DNA of 64,000 nt from Flavihumibacter rivuli. Lineage in GTDB: Bacteria; Bacteroidota; Bacteroidia; Chitinophagales; Chitinophagaceae. The position numbers were made by a program, and so were the translations under genes. Location: the NCBI RefSeq assembly GCF_018595685.2, contig NZ_CP092334.1, forward strand, positions 2,818,001 through 2,882,000, given 5' to 3'. The notes below the pieces were generated by a model. It was not told where the DNA came from. It saw only the letters and a list, made by a program, of their open reading frames with translations, and made no database searches. Below are positions 61,862-64,000 of the stretch, one piece after another (position 1 is the first letter of the stretch; each line of letters starts with the position of its first letter).

Positions 61862-63265
61862 ATGAAAAAGGGAATGCTTGCTTTCTCGCTGCTGCTGGCC
61901 CTTGCCGGCCGGGCACAGGAGATTAAGATCGTGAAGGACCATTACACGGTGAGCGGCGGGTTACTGGGTGCCGCCAACTTCAGCAAATTCAGGATCACCG
62001 ATAACAGTAACCTCGACTATAACATGAAGGTCGGCTGGGGCGCCGGCGGCTGGGTCAATATCCCCCTCGGCAAGGTGGTGAGCCTGGAACCCCAACTCAT
62101 GTACAATAGCCTGCGCTACGAAACCGACGCCGCTACTGCCCTGCTCAAGAACTCCAATGTCGGCTACCTTTCCCTTCCCGTCCTGTTCAAGATCCATGCA
62201 GGCAAGAAACTCGCCTTCACCCTCGGGCCTCAGTTCGACTTCCTGTTGAATGTGAATGACGACAACAACAACTGGGGCACCAATGATGTGGAAAGCTTCA
62301 GCACCAGCCTCTCCGGCGGCATCGAACTCTTCCCCCATGGCAAGTTGACCCCTTATGCCCGCTATATCCATGGCCTCACCAATATGGACGGTACCGGCAA
62401 TCCCAATAACGTGGGCAAATACTATAACCAGAATATCCAGGCCGGCCTCAAGTTCAGGCTCTTCGGCAAGCATGTGCTGCCCGATTCCGATGGCGATGGC
62501 GTGCTGGACAAGGATGACCAATGCCCGGGTGTGGTGGGACTGGCCCGTTACCAGGGATGCCCCATTCCCGATACTGATAAAGATGGCGTGAACGATGAAG
62601 AAGACAAGTGCAAGGATGTTCCCGGACTGACCCGCTATGGCGGTTGTCCCATTCCAGATACCGACAAGGATGGCATCAACGACGAGGACGACAAGTGTAA
62701 GGATGTTCCCGGCATCGCCAAGTATGGCGGCTGTCCCATCCCCGATACCGATAAGGATGGCATCAATGACGAAGAAGACAAGTGCCCGAACGAACCCGGC
62801 ACGGCCCAGTACAATGGCTGTCCCATCCCCGACCGCGACAATGATGGCGTGAATGACAATGAAGACCGCTGTCCCGATATCGCCGGCGATCCGAACAATG
62901 GTGGCTGTCCTACCTTGGAAGCGTCCAAGTTCAATGCCAGCAATGTGCAGTTCGCCACCGGCAGTGCCACCCTGACCGCAGGGGCGAAGAAAGAGCTGGA
63001 CAAAGCTGCCCGCATCCTGACCGAGCAATACCCGCAGCTGAAACTGGAGATCGGCGGCCATACCGACAATACAGGCAAGGCCGAGACCAACCGCACCCTC
63101 AGCCAGAAGCGTGCAGAAGCCGTGAGAGCCTATCTCGTGAAGAAGGGGGTTACTGAAGACCGCATGAGCGCAGTGGGTTATGGTCCCGACCAACCCATCG
63201 ACGACAATGCCACCAAGGAAGGCCGCGCGAAGAACAGGCGCGTGGAATTCAAGGTGAGCCAGTAA
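61862..63265 (+). CDS. OmpA-family outer membrane protein with thrombospondin type 3 repeats
   Basis: 467 aa from the ATG at 61862, which begins a signal peptide (MKKGMLAFSLLLALAGRAQE); starts at 61811 and 61823 add a leader that would mask it. Residues about 25-205 form an eight-strand-like barrel. Then five calcium-binding thrombospondin type 3 repeats (DSDGDGVLDKDDQCPG, then DTDKDGVNDEEDKCKD and similar). The C-terminal OmpA domain (about 350-467) has NRTLSQKRAEAVRAYLVKKG for peptidoglycan binding. A cell-envelope anchor; repeat number may vary among strains. Terminator follows. Confidence 0.93.
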   Translation: MKKGMLAFSLLLALAGRAQEIKIVKDHYTVSGGLLGAANFSKFRITDNSNLDYNMKVGWGAGGWVNIPLGKVVSLEPQLMYNSLRYETDAATALLKNSNVGYLSLPVLFKIHAGKKLAFTLGPQFDFLLNVNDDNNNWGTNDVESFSTSLSGGIELFPHGKLTPYARYIHGLTNMDGTGNPNNVGKYYNQNIQAGLKFRLFGKHVLPDSDGDGVLDKDDQCPGVVGLARYQGCPIPDTDKDGVNDEEDKCKDVPGLTRYGGCPIPDTDKDGINDEDDKCKDVPGIAKYGGCPIPDTDKDGINDEEDKCPNEPGTAQYNGCPIPDRDNDGVNDNEDRCPDIAGDPNNGGCPTLEASKFNASNVQFATGSATLTAGAKKELDKAARILTEQYPQLKLEIGGHTDNTGKAETNRTLSQKRAEAVRAYLVKKGVTEDRMSAVGYGPDQPIDDNATKEGRAKNRRVEFKVSQ

Positions 63266-63289
63266 GACAAGAAGAACCCATGAACCTAC

Positions 63290-63324
63290 AAGGCCCTATG
63301 CTGTCGTTGATGGCATAGGGCCTT
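63290..63324 (+). terminator. Terminator of the OmpA-family gene
   Basis: Perfect 12-bp stem AAGGCCCTATGC / GCATAGGGCCTT with an 11-base loop, followed by TCTGTTT. Confidence 0.85.
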
Positions 63325-63347
63325 TCTGTTTAACGCCCCGGTTTTCT

Positions 63348-63355
63348 TACCTTCG
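63348..63355 (+). promoter_or_regulatory. Putative -7 box of the Sua5/YciO-family gene, almost touching the ATG
   Basis: TACCTTCG, one mismatch from consensus, with the ATG three bases later at 63359. Either a leaderless transcript or a chance match. Confidence 0.35.
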
Positions 63356-63358
63356 GTC

Positions 63359-63970
63359 ATGCTCGTTCATGTCCATCCCGATAATCCCCAGCCCCGGGCC
63401 ATCCGCACCGTTGTGGACACCCTGGAGAAAGGCGGGATCATCATCTACCCTACCGACACCATCTATGGTATTGGTTGCGATATCTTCCAGCCCAAGGCCA
63501 TCGATCGGATCTGCCGCATCAAGGGGGTGGACCCGCAGAAGGCCCAGCTCTCCTTTATCTGTTACGACCTGAGCGATATGAGCCAGTACACCAAGAGCAT
63601 CTCCACCCCACTGTACCGGATGCTGAAGAGCCACCTGCCGGGGCCTTATACCTTCATCCTGCCGGCGAGCAAGGAGGTACCGAAACTTTTAAAGAGCAAG
63701 AAGGACACCATTGGTTTGCGGGTACCGGACAACGAGATCGCCCGGACGATCGTGAAGGAATTGGGGAGGCCTATCCTGAGTGCTTCCCTACCGGGGGATA
63801 TGGTGGAGGAGTATACCGAACCGGAATTGATGCATGATAATTTCCATAAACTGGTGGACCTGGTGGTGGATGGCGGGATCGGTGGCTGGGTGCCGTCGAC
63901 CATCGTGGACTGCACGCAAGACCCGCCGGTGGTTACACGTCAAGGTGCTGGTGAGTGGATGGAGGAGTAG
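63359..63970 (+). CDS. Sua5/YciO/YrdC-family protein (L-threonylcarbamoyladenylate synthase type)
   Basis: 203 aa. YrdC fold: GGIIIYPTDTIYGIGCDIFQ (nucleotide/threonine site), KAQLSFICYDLSDMSQYT, then HLPGPYTFILPASKEVPKLL and the VGLRVPDN-like TIGLRVPDNEIARTI. The family makes the tRNA t6A precursor threonylcarbamoyl-AMP from Thr, bicarbonate and ATP; the YciO branch is less well characterised and this protein is close to it (no Sua5 C-terminal domain). Complete; stop at 63968. Confidence 0.9.
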   Translation: MLVHVHPDNPQPRAIRTVVDTLEKGGIIIYPTDTIYGIGCDIFQPKAIDRICRIKGVDPQKAQLSFICYDLSDMSQYTKSISTPLYRMLKSHLPGPYTFILPASKEVPKLLKSKKDTIGLRVPDNEIARTIVKELGRPILSASLPGDMVEEYTEPELMHDNFHKLVDLVVDGGIGGWVPSTIVDCTQDPPVVTRQGAGEWMEE

Positions 63971-64000
63971 GTTCTTTTTTTTTCGCCACTAAGACTCGAA

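Noticed and set aside
61961..63193. 410-codon ORF antisense to the OmpA-family gene
   Set aside because: Shadow of the GC-rich, repetitive calcium-binding region; the sense frame has a signal peptide and recognised domains.

Overview
The window looks like chromosome from a member of the phylum Bacteroidota, most likely family Chitinophagaceae. Evidence seen here: a SusC/SusD pair, Bacteroidota-type promoter boxes (TAnnTTTG, sometimes with TTG about 20 bases upstream), few Shine-Dalgarno sequences, a 4-gene TetR/HlyD/DHA2/TolC efflux operon, many outer-membrane and lipoprotein genes, and intergenic repeats of the CGCAAAGG type. I see no rRNA, tRNA, CRISPR array, insertion sequence, integrase or prophage gene. 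The family placement is an inference from protein style, not from a database search.

Layout. 0-2 kb: 3' part of lysS and a short-chain dehydrogenase. 2.0-2.65 kb: a non-coding stretch with its own promoter, a string of small GNRA-capped hairpins and a strong terminator, probably an unannotated structured RNA. 2.65-7.3 kb: efflux operon with tandem TetR operators. 7.5-9.1 kb: YtcJ-type amidohydrolase. 9.5-23.2 kb: one nine-gene operon that starts with susC/susD but carries no glycan enzymes. It encodes a Tat-type flavin amine oxidase, two aldehyde dehydrogenases, two class III aminotransferases, an NhaC-family transporter and a GNAT acetyltransferase, which together fit amine (putrescine/GABA-like) uptake and conversion to succinate. 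A divergent regulator of no family I recognise (23.5-24.5 kb) faces it across a region rich in TTTGACC/GGTCAAA sites.

24.5-28.9 kb: housekeeping and envelope operon (LON-domain protein, coaX, outer-membrane protein, lptC, aldo/keto reductase). 29-31.6 kb: two glycosyltransferases and meaB. 31.6-43.8 kb: zinc metalloprotease, TPR protein, typA, Gfo/Idh/MocA oxidoreductase with a NagX-like acyltransferase, a glutathionylspermidine-synthase-like operon, an alpha/beta hydrolase, and DUF2752/TM2 membrane proteins. 43.9-49.4 kb: fabH, a lipid kinase, a membrane patatin and heme A synthase.

49.9-58.8 kb: sulfide/persulfide locus with SQR, UspA, and an eight-gene operon (CstB-like MBL-rhodanese fusion, two rhodaneses, DUF2892, thioredoxin, split YeeE/YedE pair, MFS carrier), plus a Crp/Fnr regulator. 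Between regulator and operon lies an array of compound palindromic repeats. 58.8-64 kb: rnhB, 1.3 kb of repeats (including two exact 228-bp tandem copies) with a second possible small RNA, a JmjC/cupin protein, an OmpA protein with thrombospondin-type-3 calcium repeats, and a Sua5/YciO/YrdC-family gene.

The items most worth a second look are the GNRA-hairpin RNA, the SusCD-linked amine operon with its unfamiliar regulator, and the dispersed palindromic repeat families.
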